A DNA stretch of 64,000 bases. It comes from Deltaproteobacteria bacterium (GTDB lineage: Bacteria > Myxococcota > JACRCW01). Position numbers and translations under genes: made by a program. The stretch is from contig JACRCW010000065.1 in the NCBI GenBank assembly GCA_016218805.1, forward strand, positions 1 through 64,000, in the 5' to 3' direction. Under the pieces are notes generated by a model. It did not search any database and had not been told where the DNA came from. It worked only from the letters and a program-made list of their open reading frames with translations. Below, one piece after another: positions 14,956-24,135 of this stretch (position 1 is the stretch's first letter; every line of letters begins with the position of its first letter).

Positions 14956-16347
14956 ATGAAACTCTCCGTCATCATCCCCGCTTACAACGAGGTGCACACG
15001 CTGCCGCGCGTGGTGGAGCGCGTGCGCGCGGTCACCGGGTTCCCCCTGGAGATCCTGCTGGTGGATGACGGCTCCACGGACGGGACCGCGGAGGTGGCGC
15101 GCGCGCTCGTGGGCCGCGGCGTGGACCGCGTGTTTTTCCACCCGCACAACCGCGGCAAGGGTGCGGCCATCCGCACGGCGCTGCCGCACGTCACCGGGGA
15201 CTACGTTGTCTTCCAGGACGCGGACCTGGAGTACGACCCGCAGGACTTCCACCGCCTGCTTGCACCCGTGCTCACCGGCGCCGCGGACGTGGTGTACGGC
15301 AGCCGCTTCCAGACCGGCCAGGCCCGCCGCGTGATGTATTTCTGGCACTCGGTGGGCAACCACGCGCTCACCACCGTCTCCAACGCCATCACCAACCTCA
15401 ACCTTTCTGACGTGGAGACCTGTTACAAGCTCATCCCCGCCGCCGCGCTGCGCCAGCTCACCCTGGAGGAGGAGCGCTTTGGCATTGAGGTGGAACTGAC
15501 CGCCAAGCTGGCGCGCATGGACCTGCGCTTCTACGAGGTTGGGATTTCCTACGCGGGGCGTACCTACGCGGAGGGCAAGAAGGTGGGCCTGGTGGACGGG
15601 CTGGACGCGCTGCGCTGCCTGGCGCGCTACGGCCGCGGCCGCTACCGGGACTACGGCAAGCAGACGCTGCAGGTGATGGAGACACTGGGCGTCTACGCGC
15701 AGCAGATGCACCGCCGGCTGAGCCCCTGGTACGGGCGCCGCATCCTGGAAATCGGCAGCGGCATTGGCAACAACGTGGCCTTCCTCCAGCAGGGGTCCCC
15801 GGACAGCGTCATCCTGACGGACTACCGCGCGGATTACGTGGACCTGCTGCGGCAGAAGTTCCACGCGTCCCCCGGCGTGGAGTGCCTCCAGTATGACGCC
15901 ACGCTTCCCGTGCCGGAAGCGCTGCTGCGCCACCCGCCGGACACCATTGTCTGCCTCAACGTGCTGGAGCACATCCAGGATGACCGGCTGGCCCTGCAGC
16001 ACATGTTTGAGACGCTGGCGCCGGGCGGCCGGCTGGTGCTGCTGGTCCCCGCGTTCCAGGCGCTCTACTGCGAAATTGACCGCAACCTGGAACACCACCG
16101 CCGCTACGGTGAGCAGCAGCTGCGCGCGCTGATGGCGGGCGTGGGGTTCACCATCCAGGAGTCCTTCCACTTCAACCCGGTGGGCTTTGTGGGCTGGTGG
16201 GTGGCCGGCAAGGTGCTGGGGGCGCGCCAGATCAACAACCGCCACGTGCGCACCCAGGAGCGCCTGATGCCGGTGATGCGCGCGCTGGAACGCCTGGACC
16301 TGCCCTTTGGTCTCTCCGTCGTGTGCATTGGCGAGAAACCCGCGTGA
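14956..16347 (+). CDS. Glycosyltransferase family 2 - SAM methyltransferase fusion
   Basis: 463 residues. Residues 1-235 form a GT-A glycosyltransferase of the dolichol-phosphate-mannose-synthase/undecaprenyl-phosphate type: SVIIPAYNE, LLVDDGSTDGT, NRGKGAAIRTAL, and the DxD region DADLEYDPQD. Residues 250-460 are a class I methyltransferase: ILEIGSGIGNN (motif I), ILTDYRADYV, CLNVLEHIQDD, LAPGGRLVLLVP. A fused enzyme of this kind would transfer a sugar and methylate a related product, probably in surface-polysaccharide or lipid-linked sugar synthesis. The next gene begins inside its stop codon (GTGA overlap). Confidence 0.88.
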   Translation: MKLSVIIPAYNEVHTLPRVVERVRAVTGFPLEILLVDDGSTDGTAEVARALVGRGVDRVFFHPHNRGKGAAIRTALPHVTGDYVVFQDADLEYDPQDFHRLLAPVLTGAADVVYGSRFQTGQARRVMYFWHSVGNHALTTVSNAITNLNLSDVETCYKLIPAAALRQLTLEEERFGIEVELTAKLARMDLRFYEVGISYAGRTYAEGKKVGLVDGLDALRCLARYGRGRYRDYGKQTLQVMETLGVYAQQMHRRLSPWYGRRILEIGSGIGNNVAFLQQGSPDSVILTDYRADYVDLLRQKFHASPGVECLQYDATLPVPEALLRHPPDTIVCLNVLEHIQDDRLALQHMFETLAPGGRLVLLVPAFQALYCEIDRNLEHHRRYGEQQLRALMAGVGFTIQESFHFNPVGFVGWWVAGKVLGARQINNRHVRTQERLMPVMRALERLDLPFGLSVVCIGEKPA

Positions 16348-17156
16348 CCGCGTACTTCCGCGCCCACCCTGACGGGACCTTCCACCCGTCCGAGGCCACG
16401 CGCGGGCCCTGGGATGACCGTTTTCAGCACGGCGGCCCGCCCTCGGCGCTGCTGGCGCGGGCGGTGGAGCACGCGTTGTCTGACCGCCCCGGCCTGGCCG
16501 TGGCGCGCCTCACCGTGGAGATGCTGCGCCCCGTGCCGCTGCTGCCGCTGCGCGTGGAGGCGGCGGTGTCCGCGGGCGGCTCGCGCAGCGTGCGGGTGGA
16601 CGCCGTCCTGCGCGCCGCGGCGGACGGGACGGAGCTGTTCCGCGCGCGCGCATTGTGCCTGCGGTCGGTGGCGCTGGCGGTCCCCGCGGTGGAGACCGGT
16701 GTGGTTGCCCCGCCACCGCCCGCGCACAGTGCACCGTTTGAGTTCCCGTTCTTCCGCTGCGCGGAGGGCTACCACCGCTCCGTGGAGATCCGCATGGCGC
16801 GGGGCACGTTCGGCGCGGGCCCGGTGGCGGCGTGGATGCGGCTGCGTGGTCCCGTGGTGGCAGGCGAAGCGCCCACGCCGCTGCAGCGGCTGGTGGCGCT
16901 GGCGGACTCGGGCAACGGTGTGTCGGTGGTGCTGGACCTGGCGCGTTGGACGTTTGTGAACCCGGACCTGACCGTGCACCTGCTCCGGATGCCCGTGGGG
17001 GAATGGATCTGCCTGGAGGCCACCACGCTCCCGGGCCCGGGGGGCATCGGCATTGCGGACACGCGTTTTCACGACGAGCGCGGCGTGCTGGGCCGCGGCG
17101 TGCAGACGCTGTTTATTGACGAGCGGCGCGAGCATCCCAACGCAATGAAGGCGTGA
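16344..17156 (+). CDS. Acyl-CoA thioesterase-like (double hot-dog) protein
   Basis: About 270 residues from a GTG that overlaps the previous stop by 4 bp. The pattern FHPSEATRGPWDDRFQHGGPPSALLARAVEHAL followed by RLTVEMLRPVPL in the first half and MPVGEWICLEATTLPGPGGIGIADTRFHDERGVLGRGVQTLFI at the end fits the TesB-like double hot-dog family (acyl-CoA thioesterase II relatives). Substrate unknown. Coupled translation with the GT2-methyltransferase suggests a shared role, perhaps clearing acyl-CoA linked to lipid modification, but this is inference. Confidence 0.72.
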   Translation: MTAYFRAHPDGTFHPSEATRGPWDDRFQHGGPPSALLARAVEHALSDRPGLAVARLTVEMLRPVPLLPLRVEAAVSAGGSRSVRVDAVLRAAADGTELFRARALCLRSVALAVPAVETGVVAPPPPAHSAPFEFPFFRCAEGYHRSVEIRMARGTFGAGPVAAWMRLRGPVVAGEAPTPLQRLVALADSGNGVSVVLDLARWTFVNPDLTVHLLRMPVGEWICLEATTLPGPGGIGIADTRFHDERGVLGRGVQTLFIDERREHPNAMKA

Positions 17157-17165
17157 AGGTGCCGT

Positions 17166-18131
17166 TCAGCCGCAGCTCCACACGCAGTTGATGCACGTGG
17201 CGCTCTTGCTGTCGCCGCACGGGGGCGGCGGCGCTCCGTCACAATTGCCGGCACCGGACGTGACGCAGACGTAGCTGTTGGTCTCATTGCAGGTGAGCGC
17301 GCCGCAATTGTGGAGGCCGCACGTGGTGGTGACGGAGCCCGGGCAGCAGACCGTGCGGCAGTCAAACCCGCAGCCCACGGGTGTCTCCGCCGGGCACACG
17401 CACTGGTGCGTGAACAAATCGCACGCGCGTCCGTTGGAGCAACCGGACGCGTCGCAACAACCGCCGGACCACGGCGCGCAAGCGCCGTCCGGGCACAGGT
17501 AGCCGTTGAGGCACGCGCACGCTCCGCCGTTGCACCACTGACCGGCCGGGCAATTCGCGTCGCCGCAGCATCCCCCCAACGGCACGCAGTTCCCGTTGTT
17601 GCAGGCGCGCCCGGAGCACTGGCACTGGTGGTCGGTACAGCTGGCCGCCGGGTGAGCGCAGTCAGACGGAGTGCAGCAGGTCCCGCCCGGGACGCACAAA
17701 CCGTTGCACACCACGCCATTGCAGGCGGGTAGGCCGCTGCTGGATGCCGCTGCGCTGGTGGCCGCCGTGGCAAGGCTGGCGGGGGCCAAGGAGGAGGAGG
17801 TGAGAGAAGTGGCCCGGGATGCCGCGGAGGAAGCGGAGGCGCGGCTGCTGCTGTCCCGCGAAGTGGCGACGCGCGAGGACGTGCGGCCCTCCTGGGACGA
17901 CGAGGTGGCGGTGAGGACGCCGCTGGAAGGGTCCGTTGCCGCCGGTGGTCCGCACCGGCCCGATGCGCAGGTTTCCCCGGCGGGGCAATCCGCGTCTTCG
18001 CCGCAGGTGACGGAGAGCGGCACGCACGCGGCTGCCAGCAGGACCGCACCCGCTCCCATGACGACAAAGCGCGTCACCTCCCCGCGCGGGAGGAGGCGGC
18101 AAGCGGTGGGGGGGCCGTGGCGCTTCCTCAT
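17166..18131 (-). CDS. Cysteine-rich lipoprotein with Ser/Ala linker
   Basis: 321 residues. A signal peptide ending in the lipobox LAAAC, then a short Cys motif (CGEDADCPAGETCASGRC), a Ser/Ala/Thr-rich low-complexity linker of about 80 residues, and at least ten short Cys clusters of the form CC..SDC / CNNGNCVPLGGCCGDANC. Such Cys-knot-like repeats are typical of surface or secreted proteins of myxobacteria. Start chosen because ATG overlaps the upstream stop (ATGA), coupling it to the CAP-domain lipoprotein gene. Function unknown. Confidence 0.75.
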   Translation of the reverse strand: MRKRHGPPTACRLLPRGEVTRFVVMGAGAVLLAAACVPLSVTCGEDADCPAGETCASGRCGPPAATDPSSGVLTATSSSQEGRTSSRVATSRDSSSRASASSAASRATSLTSSSLAPASLATAATSAAASSSGLPACNGVVCNGLCVPGGTCCTPSDCAHPAASCTDHQCQCSGRACNNGNCVPLGGCCGDANCPAGQWCNGGACACLNGYLCPDGACAPWSGGCCDASGCSNGRACDLFTHQCVCPAETPVGCGFDCRTVCCPGSVTTTCGLHNCGALTCNETNSYVCVTSGAGNCDGAPPPPCGDSKSATCINCVWSCG

Positions 18132-19669
18132 CCGCACTGGACCACGTGGAATTCCCACGAAATCGTGGTGGCTTCCACCAGCGTGACGACGACGCGGTAC
18201 GCCTGCCCCACCTGCGGGGCCCACCCGGTGCGCCGCAGCGCCGCGGCGCCCTGCCCGTAGCTCCCCTGCAGGATGTGGAACTCGGTGGGCAACTCAGCGC
18301 CGTCAGACAGGCGGGTCACCTGCACACTGGCCCCGGAGTAGTTGTAGCGCGATGTGGAAAACGTCATCTCCCAGTCCGCCATGGCGGACGGCACCGGCCC
18401 GGCGGGCGGGAACACGTACCAGTCCGGGTTGGGGCCGGTGTTGCCGCCACCAAACACGCCCAGACACATGGCGCTGCCGTAGTTGTTGCCGCCCTGGTAG
18501 AAGCCAATGCCCACCGGCTGCAGCGGCGGGTTCAGAATCCAGCGGCGGTGGCCGTAGGTCTCCTCGTTGCCCCAGTCCACCATGAACTGGTCAATCCCGT
18601 CGGGCGGCGACCCCGGCCCCCACGCGATGTTGCTCTGGCCCGCACCGCTGGCGCCCTCCGGCGTGTAGCAAGTTGACGTCGACGGTGGAAAATGCGCCGC
18701 GGGGCCTGCCGGGTTCCACGCGGAGACCAGCGCGCACGCCTGGTCCAGCGTGTTGAGGCTGGCGTCGTCGGTGACGGGTCCCAGGCCGTCCATGGCCCGG
18801 TACAGGTTGATGCGCCGGAGCGCGTCGTCCAGGCCTTCCCGCGTGACGGAGCCCGGGTCGCACTGTCCGCCGCTGCCCGCCTGGAACGGGCTCGCCGCGT
18901 TGACCGCGCGCCCCTCCTGCCAGCGCGCGCACGCTTCCGCGTCGGACAGCGCCGCCCAGCCGTGGGGCGGCAGCGGGGTGGCGCTGGAGGAGGATGCTGC
19001 CGCGCTGCTGGAATGCACCACCTGCCCGGAGGATCCGCCTCCCGTGGATGACGATGACGATGACGACAAGGATCCCCCCGCTGCGCGCAATACGCGCACC
19101 GCGTACAGCACCAGCCGCCCGGACGAATCAAACGGGTCCAGCCGCAGCTGCTGCACGCTGCCCGTCCAGGACGCGTGCGCGTTCATCGGTATCCGGTAGG
19201 TGTGGCGCGTGCCGTCCGCCTGCACGGCGAACCAGCTGGAGAGCGCCTCGGAGAACCACCCGTCCCCCGCGCGCGCAAAGAACAGCTGCGCCTGCGTGGT
19301 GATCACGTCGGGGCTCAGCGCCACATCCACTTCCACCGTCGGGCAGTCCGCGGCAATCAACTGCGTCGGAACGGACATGAAGGGGTCAAACCCCGCCGCC
19401 TGCAGCGCCACGCCCGCGGCCGGCTGGACCGGGGCCAGCGCCAGGTCATGGTCCAGGCTCCATCCCGCCACCGCGCCCGTGAACGTCCACTCCGCGCACG
19501 GCGGCACCGCCGTCCCGGAACTGCCACCGCCGCCGCTGCTCGCTGCACCGCCGGTGCTGGAACCGCTGGGGTTCCCACCACCACCACCACCGCCGTCACC
19601 GGCCGCCGGTGCGCAGCCCGCCAGCGCCACCACCACCAGCACGCCGCGTCCGGGGGAATGCCACGTCAT
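18128..19669 (-). CDS. CAP (SCP/PR-1) domain lipoprotein
   Basis: 513 residues. Lipobox LAGC near residue 18, then Gly/Ser-rich linkers (a run of Gly and later of Ser), a beta-rich domain (about 60-195) of unknown type, another Ser linker, and a C-terminal domain (about 265-420) with CAP-like motifs: INLYRAMDGLGPV, LDQACALVSAWN, and GHRRWILNPPLQPVGIG, the signature block containing the conserved His. CAP proteins are secreted and bind lipids or ions. First gene of a two-gene unit with the Cys-rich lipoprotein. The linkers are what myxobacterial outer-surface lipoproteins typically show. Confidence 0.75.
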   Translation of the reverse strand: MTWHSPGRGVLVVVALAGCAPAAGDGGGGGGGNPSGSSTGGAASSGGGGSSGTAVPPCAEWTFTGAVAGWSLDHDLALAPVQPAAGVALQAAGFDPFMSVPTQLIAADCPTVEVDVALSPDVITTQAQLFFARAGDGWFSEALSSWFAVQADGTRHTYRIPMNAHASWTGSVQQLRLDPFDSSGRLVLYAVRVLRAAGGSLSSSSSSSTGGGSSGQVVHSSSAAASSSSATPLPPHGWAALSDAEACARWQEGRAVNAASPFQAGSGGQCDPGSVTREGLDDALRRINLYRAMDGLGPVTDDASLNTLDQACALVSAWNPAGPAAHFPPSTSTCYTPEGASGAGQSNIAWGPGSPPDGIDQFMVDWGNEETYGHRRWILNPPLQPVGIGFYQGGNNYGSAMCLGVFGGGNTGPNPDWYVFPPAGPVPSAMADWEMTFSTSRYNYSGASVQVTRLSDGAELPTEFHILQGSYGQGAAALRRTGWAPQVGQAYRVVVTLVEATTISWEFHVVQCG

Positions 19670-19763
19670 GGTCGCGCAGCTTACGCCATCAGCCGTGTCC
19701 CGCCAGTCACGCGCCTGCCCGCTGCCCGCCTGCCCGGAACGGTGCTAGCGTCCAGGCCCGCCC

Positions 19764-20990
19764 ATGAGCCCGCCCAACTTCCGGGAGTCCGTCATCAGCC
19801 AGGCGCTGTCTGACGCCGTCAACGGCGTGCCGGACCCGGCGCTGCGCGCCCGCATTGACATCCTGGTGGCCAAGACTGCGCGCGGGCTCGCTGCGGCGCG
19901 CACCATCAGTTTTGTGGGCTATGAGGACCGTGAACTGGATGAGCACAGCCTGTCACTGTGGAATGAAGTGGCGCCGGTGTTCTCCGCCGTGTTCCGCGAA
20001 CTGCACGCCCTGGTGGAGTCCCTCACCGCGCTGTTCCCGCGCGCGGTCACCACCGGGCAGGACATCAAGAAGGTGGACCTGGAGAAGGACTTTGACCTGG
20101 CGTTTGACCTGCTGGAGGAGGGGGAGCAGCACCCGGTCACCGGTAAGGCCGTCAAGAAGAAGACGCCGGAGGAGACCATCACGGACCTGGTCCACAGTTA
20201 CGCGTGGATCATCCAGCAGGCCGTCAAGGAGGAGATGAAGAAGCTGCGCGAGCCTGCGCTCATGCAACAGCAATGGAACCTCCTGGGCGAACTGGAGGCG
20301 TTCCGGGACCGCATGGTGGGCGCCATGCACGCCATGGTCGTGTCCGTGCTGGGCGTGTTCTACGAGGTCGACGTCGAGGCGGTCTTCCCGCAGGCCTACG
20401 AGGCCACCGAGATGGGCGTGGCCATGCGGCGGCAGGTGGCGGATCTCGCCGCGTACCTGGAGAAGAGCCTGGAGGTGATCAAGGCGGGGACGCCCAAGGA
20501 CGTCCTCAAGATGGTGCTGGCGCAGGCGGATGAGCGCACCGCGCTGCTGCTGAAAAACCCCGCCATTGGCAGCCTGCGCGCCGCGGACCGCCGGGAGATC
20601 ACCATGTTCCGCCGCCGCGCCGCGCAGCAGCGTGCCGGTGACCCCGCGGGCGCGGAGGTCCGCACGTTCCTGGACGGGCATTCCAAGTTCCTTGCCAGCC
20701 TGCAGAGCGTGGAACTGCGTGAGCGCCTGCAATCCCATGACCGTGAAGTGGCCGCCGAAGCCGTCCGCAGCCTGGAGCGCGCGCTCACCGCGGGTGAAGC
20801 CAACTCGCGCCAGGCGTTCCTGTACGTGGCCCACGGGGCCCGCCGCGTGGCCCGTCTCTACGGCGTCAGCCCGGAACTGGACCAGGCAGCGCGCGCCCTG
20901 CGCGATGTCACCGCCAAGGGCCTGGACTTCGCCCTGGCCCGTCCGCCGCTGGAAATGATGATCGCCGCGCTCAAACCCATTCTCGCCTGA
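19764..20990 (+). CDS. Helical protein of unknown function
   Basis: 408 residues, charged and predicted mostly alpha-helical, with no signal peptide, no transmembrane segment and no motif I recognise. Segments such as DLEKDFDLAFDLLEEGEQHPVTGKAVKKKTPEETI and a C-terminal ARPPLEMMIAALKPILA are not from a family I can name. Good codon bias and a clear start support a real gene. The next gene follows after 9 bp, so the two are co-transcribed. Confidence 0.72.
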   Translation: MSPPNFRESVISQALSDAVNGVPDPALRARIDILVAKTARGLAAARTISFVGYEDRELDEHSLSLWNEVAPVFSAVFRELHALVESLTALFPRAVTTGQDIKKVDLEKDFDLAFDLLEEGEQHPVTGKAVKKKTPEETITDLVHSYAWIIQQAVKEEMKKLREPALMQQQWNLLGELEAFRDRMVGAMHAMVVSVLGVFYEVDVEAVFPQAYEATEMGVAMRRQVADLAAYLEKSLEVIKAGTPKDVLKMVLAQADERTALLLKNPAIGSLRAADRREITMFRRRAAQQRAGDPAGAEVRTFLDGHSKFLASLQSVELRERLQSHDREVAAEAVRSLERALTAGEANSRQAFLYVAHGARRVARLYGVSPELDQAARALRDVTAKGLDFALARPPLEMMIAALKPILA

Positions 20991-20999
20991 GGTGACCCG

Positions 21000-22217
21000 G
21001 TGACCGCGGGATGGTCTTCCGCCCTGGTGCTCGCCGGCCTTCTCGCCGGGCAGGCCGGGACGGAGGCTCCTCCCGCTCCCGCCGACACGCCCGCCCTGCC
21101 GCCGCCCGCGGAGGAACCGACCCCGCCGCCGCCCGCAAAGGAACCGCCCCGCCGCAGCGTCCTGCTGATTCCACTTGAACCGCGCGGCGGCGTCACCCTG
21201 GACAACGCGGAGGTGGTCACCGCGCGCGTGGCGGAGGAACTGGGCAAGCTGCCGGGCTACCAGGTGTTCGGCCTGCGCGAGATGCGCCAGGCGCTCAACA
21301 TTGAGCAGCTCAAGATGCTGTCGGGTTGTGACTCGGTGTCCTGCGTCGCCGAAATTGCCGGCGCCCTCAACAGTGACGAGGTGGTCACCGGCACCGTCGC
21401 GCTTGTCGGCAAGCGGCACGTGCTCGCCCTCAAGCGGGTGGAAGCGCGCACCGCGCTCGTCGTGGGCCAGGGCGGTGCCGAGGTGCGCAGCAGCGACCCC
21501 GCGCGGGTGCTCGCTTGGATTCCTTACGCGGTGGCCATGACGTTTGGCCGGCCGCTGCCACCACCGCCGCCGCCGGAGCCCGTCGTGGAGGAGGTACCCG
21601 GGTGGCAGCAGGCGCCCACGCGCGGGCCGGTGCCGCTGGGCGCGCTCGCCGCGTTTGCCGCCACCTTTGGCTTGGCGTTGGCGGCGGACGCGCTCGGATC
21701 TCTGCTGCTGCCCATCCCGGTGCTCGGACTGGTGGGGGTGACCCTGGGCGGCGCTGCCGTGCTGCTGGCCGCGCCGGTCGCCGGGCTCATGATGGGCAGC
21801 CGAGTGGCCAGCAAGCGCGTGGCGCTGCTCAAGGCCGCCGGGGCCGGCGCCGCCGTGGACCTGGTGTTCATGGCGCCCCGGGTGCTGTTCTTGGCCGGGA
21901 CGCTGGGCGCCATGGCCTGGCTGGCCTTCCAGGGTGCGCTGCTCATCCGCGCCGGCAACTGGGTCACGCCTGGCCACGTGCTGGACCGCGGCGTGCTCAC
22001 CGTCGCGGCGCTGTACACGGCCATCGCCGGGACGTGGGCGGTCACGGGTCTGGTGTGCGCGCTGGCCAACGCGGCCGCGGTGGCCGTGGTGACCGGCGTG
22101 GCCGGACGGCCCAAGTACTTCTGGGAGACCGGTCTGCAAGTGGACGTCGCCACGGAGCCGTCCCCCAAGGAAAGCTGGGTGGACTTCAAGGTGGGCCAGG
22201 ACACCGCCCGGGAGTAG
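21000..22217 (+). CDS. Membrane protein with TolB-N-like domain
   Basis: 405 residues. N-terminal signal peptide, a Pro-rich linker (about 22-50), then a domain (about 52-175) resembling the TolB amino-terminal / curli-associated fold: SVLLIPLEPRG, VTARVAEELGKLPGYQVF, and C-x4-C-x3-AGALNSDEVVTGTV, common in Deltaproteobacteria. The C-terminal 200 residues hold four to five hydrophobic helices. GTG start with a strong GAGGTGA ribosome site. Probably periplasmic sensing or scaffold plus membrane anchor; function not known. Confidence 0.6.
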   Translation: MTAGWSSALVLAGLLAGQAGTEAPPAPADTPALPPPAEEPTPPPPAKEPPRRSVLLIPLEPRGGVTLDNAEVVTARVAEELGKLPGYQVFGLREMRQALNIEQLKMLSGCDSVSCVAEIAGALNSDEVVTGTVALVGKRHVLALKRVEARTALVVGQGGAEVRSSDPARVLAWIPYAVAMTFGRPLPPPPPPEPVVEEVPGWQQAPTRGPVPLGALAAFAATFGLALAADALGSLLLPIPVLGLVGVTLGGAAVLLAAPVAGLMMGSRVASKRVALLKAAGAGAAVDLVFMAPRVLFLAGTLGAMAWLAFQGALLIRAGNWVTPGHVLDRGVLTVAALYTAIAGTWAVTGLVCALANAAAVAVVTGVAGRPKYFWETGLQVDVATEPSPKESWVDFKVGQDTARE

Positions 22218-22221
22218 CGCC

Positions 22222-24030
22222 ATGCTGCGTGTCCGCCTTCACCCCGTGCTTGCTGCCGCCGTGCTCACCGGGTGCGAAGCGTTGGGCCTGCAGGCCCTGG
22301 GGGTGGACCGCCCCGTCGCATATGGCGACGTGCTGGTGCAGACGCAGGAGGGCGTGGAGGCCTTCCGCGGCACGCGCGAGGTCGCGTCATGCGCGGTGAA
22401 CCTCCCCGTGTTGTGCCGCGGCTCGCTGGAGGTGGGCCGCCGCGCCTGGCCGCCGCCCGAAGTGCAGGTGGGGGACCCGGTGCCGTCGGACATCACGGAC
22501 CTGCGCCCACTGGGGTCGCTCCGGCGCGTGGCCGGCAATCTGGTCATCCAGCAGGTGCCGCTGGCCGGTGCGCTGGAGGGCCTGGAGGCGCTCGGCAGCG
22601 TCGGCGGTGATCTCACCGTGCGGGATACCGCGGCCACCGGGCTGGCCGGCCTGTCCGCGCTGCATGAGGTCGGCGGGCGCCTCAACGTCGCCAGCAACCC
22701 GGCGCTGCGCTCCACGGCTGGCCCGGACCCCGCCACGCTGGCCAGCGTGGCCATCCAGGACGCGCCCGCGCTGGAAGCGGTGGACGGCTTCCCCTCCCTG
22801 CGCCAGGTCACCGGCGATCTGGTCATCACCGGGACGGGCGCGCGGCACCTCACCGCGTTTGCCGCGCTGGAGCGCGTGGGCGGGACCCTTCGGATTGAGA
22901 ACAACCCGCGGCTGCACCTGGCGGAGGTGCTCGCCCTGTACGCGCGGGTCAACCGGCAGCCGGACCTGGCGGCCCAAATCAGCAACGGCGCGGAGGCGTT
23001 TGTTGACGTGACTGCGGGCAACGTCCTGGTGTCCCGCGCCGTGCGCAGCCCGCTGTTTGTGGTGGAGGAGGACTGCGCCTGGATCTTTGACCTGCGCGAG
23101 CCCCTGCTGACGCGCCTGGTCCGCTGGGATCCCGCGGCCAACGCCGTCGTCGGCGAGCTGGTTGCCCGGGACCTGCCCAGCTGGCCCAGGGCCAACCCGC
23201 CCTATCCCGGCGGAGACGGTCCGCCACGCGTGGTCTTCGCGGACAACGCGGACGGCGGCCGCGCGGCGTGGTGGGTCGAGTCGGGGAGCCTGGTGATGAA
23301 CGGTGACCCCGTCTACATCGCGCCGCCGGATGCGGGGGCCGGCTGGGTGGACAACGTGGAGGCGGTGGGCGGGACGCTGTACATCGCGCGCCAGGGCGTC
23401 GCGTCCCAGCTGGTGGAGCGCGTGGACCTGGCCACCGCGTCGTCGTCCCACGTCCACGCCACGCGGGGTCAGCTCAGGCAGCTGCGCACGGACGGCACCG
23501 GGCTGTTCTACGTCACCGCCAGCGAGTTTGTGCACCTCCCGCTCGACGGCGGACCCGACCGCGTGCTGTGGTCGGGCCCGGGCCCCGCTCAGGTGGCGGA
23601 CCTGGACGTCGCCGACGGGCGGGCGGCGTTCGCGTCCGGCGAGCAGGACCCGGATTTCCAGGGCACCAGCTGGAGTGTGCTGGCCTTGTCCACGGCGGCG
23701 CCGGCTGTTCCCGCGCAGGTGGACCAGCATCCTGCCCGGTCATCCACCAACGTCGCCGTCTTCCAGGGCCGCATCTACTGGGCCGTCCATGCCAGCGTCT
23801 TGTTCGCGGACGGTTCCACCCCGGACGTGCTGGTCCTGCGCGAAGGCGCGCCAGGCGGGGACCCGGAGCTCGTCGCCCGCTTCCCACGCCTGGCCAACGA
23901 CCCCGGGGCAGAGCCCATGTTGCTGGACGTGTCGTGCTCCCTGGTCGCGCTCAGCCAGCGGCGGTACAGCGTGGTCACCGCCTCGGAGCAGTTTGAGGTC
24001 AGCGTTGCCCTGCGCGACAACTGCCCCTGA
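22222..24030 (+). CDS. Lipoprotein with receptor-L-like repeats and a beta-propeller-like domain
   Basis: 602 residues with lipobox LTGC. Residues about 90-260 contain imperfect 23-25-residue repeats with patterns like LGSVGGDLTVRDTAATGLAGLSAL and LRQVTGDLVITGTGARHLTAF, as in receptor L-domain / beta-helix repeats. The C-terminal 320 residues are beta-rich with WDP and YWAVHASVLFADG strands suggesting a propeller. Four bp downstream of the TolB-N-like gene, so likely the last gene of a three-gene unit (19764-24030). Cell-surface role inferred. Confidence 0.65.
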   Translation: MLRVRLHPVLAAAVLTGCEALGLQALGVDRPVAYGDVLVQTQEGVEAFRGTREVASCAVNLPVLCRGSLEVGRRAWPPPEVQVGDPVPSDITDLRPLGSLRRVAGNLVIQQVPLAGALEGLEALGSVGGDLTVRDTAATGLAGLSALHEVGGRLNVASNPALRSTAGPDPATLASVAIQDAPALEAVDGFPSLRQVTGDLVITGTGARHLTAFAALERVGGTLRIENNPRLHLAEVLALYARVNRQPDLAAQISNGAEAFVDVTAGNVLVSRAVRSPLFVVEEDCAWIFDLREPLLTRLVRWDPAANAVVGELVARDLPSWPRANPPYPGGDGPPRVVFADNADGGRAAWWVESGSLVMNGDPVYIAPPDAGAGWVDNVEAVGGTLYIARQGVASQLVERVDLATASSSHVHATRGQLRQLRTDGTGLFYVTASEFVHLPLDGGPDRVLWSGPGPAQVADLDVADGRAAFASGEQDPDFQGTSWSVLALSTAAPAVPAQVDQHPARSSTNVAVFQGRIYWAVHASVLFADGSTPDVLVLREGAPGGDPELVARFPRLANDPGAEPMLLDVSCSLVALSQRRYSVVTASEQFEVSVALRDNCP

Positions 24031-24135
24031 AGTCCACCCCGCCAACCCAACGTCCTGACACGGTTTTCCTGATCTGGACGCAACCGTTTCACCCCTTTGT
24101 CCGATAACCGCGCACACTTCCATTGGAGCCCCAAG

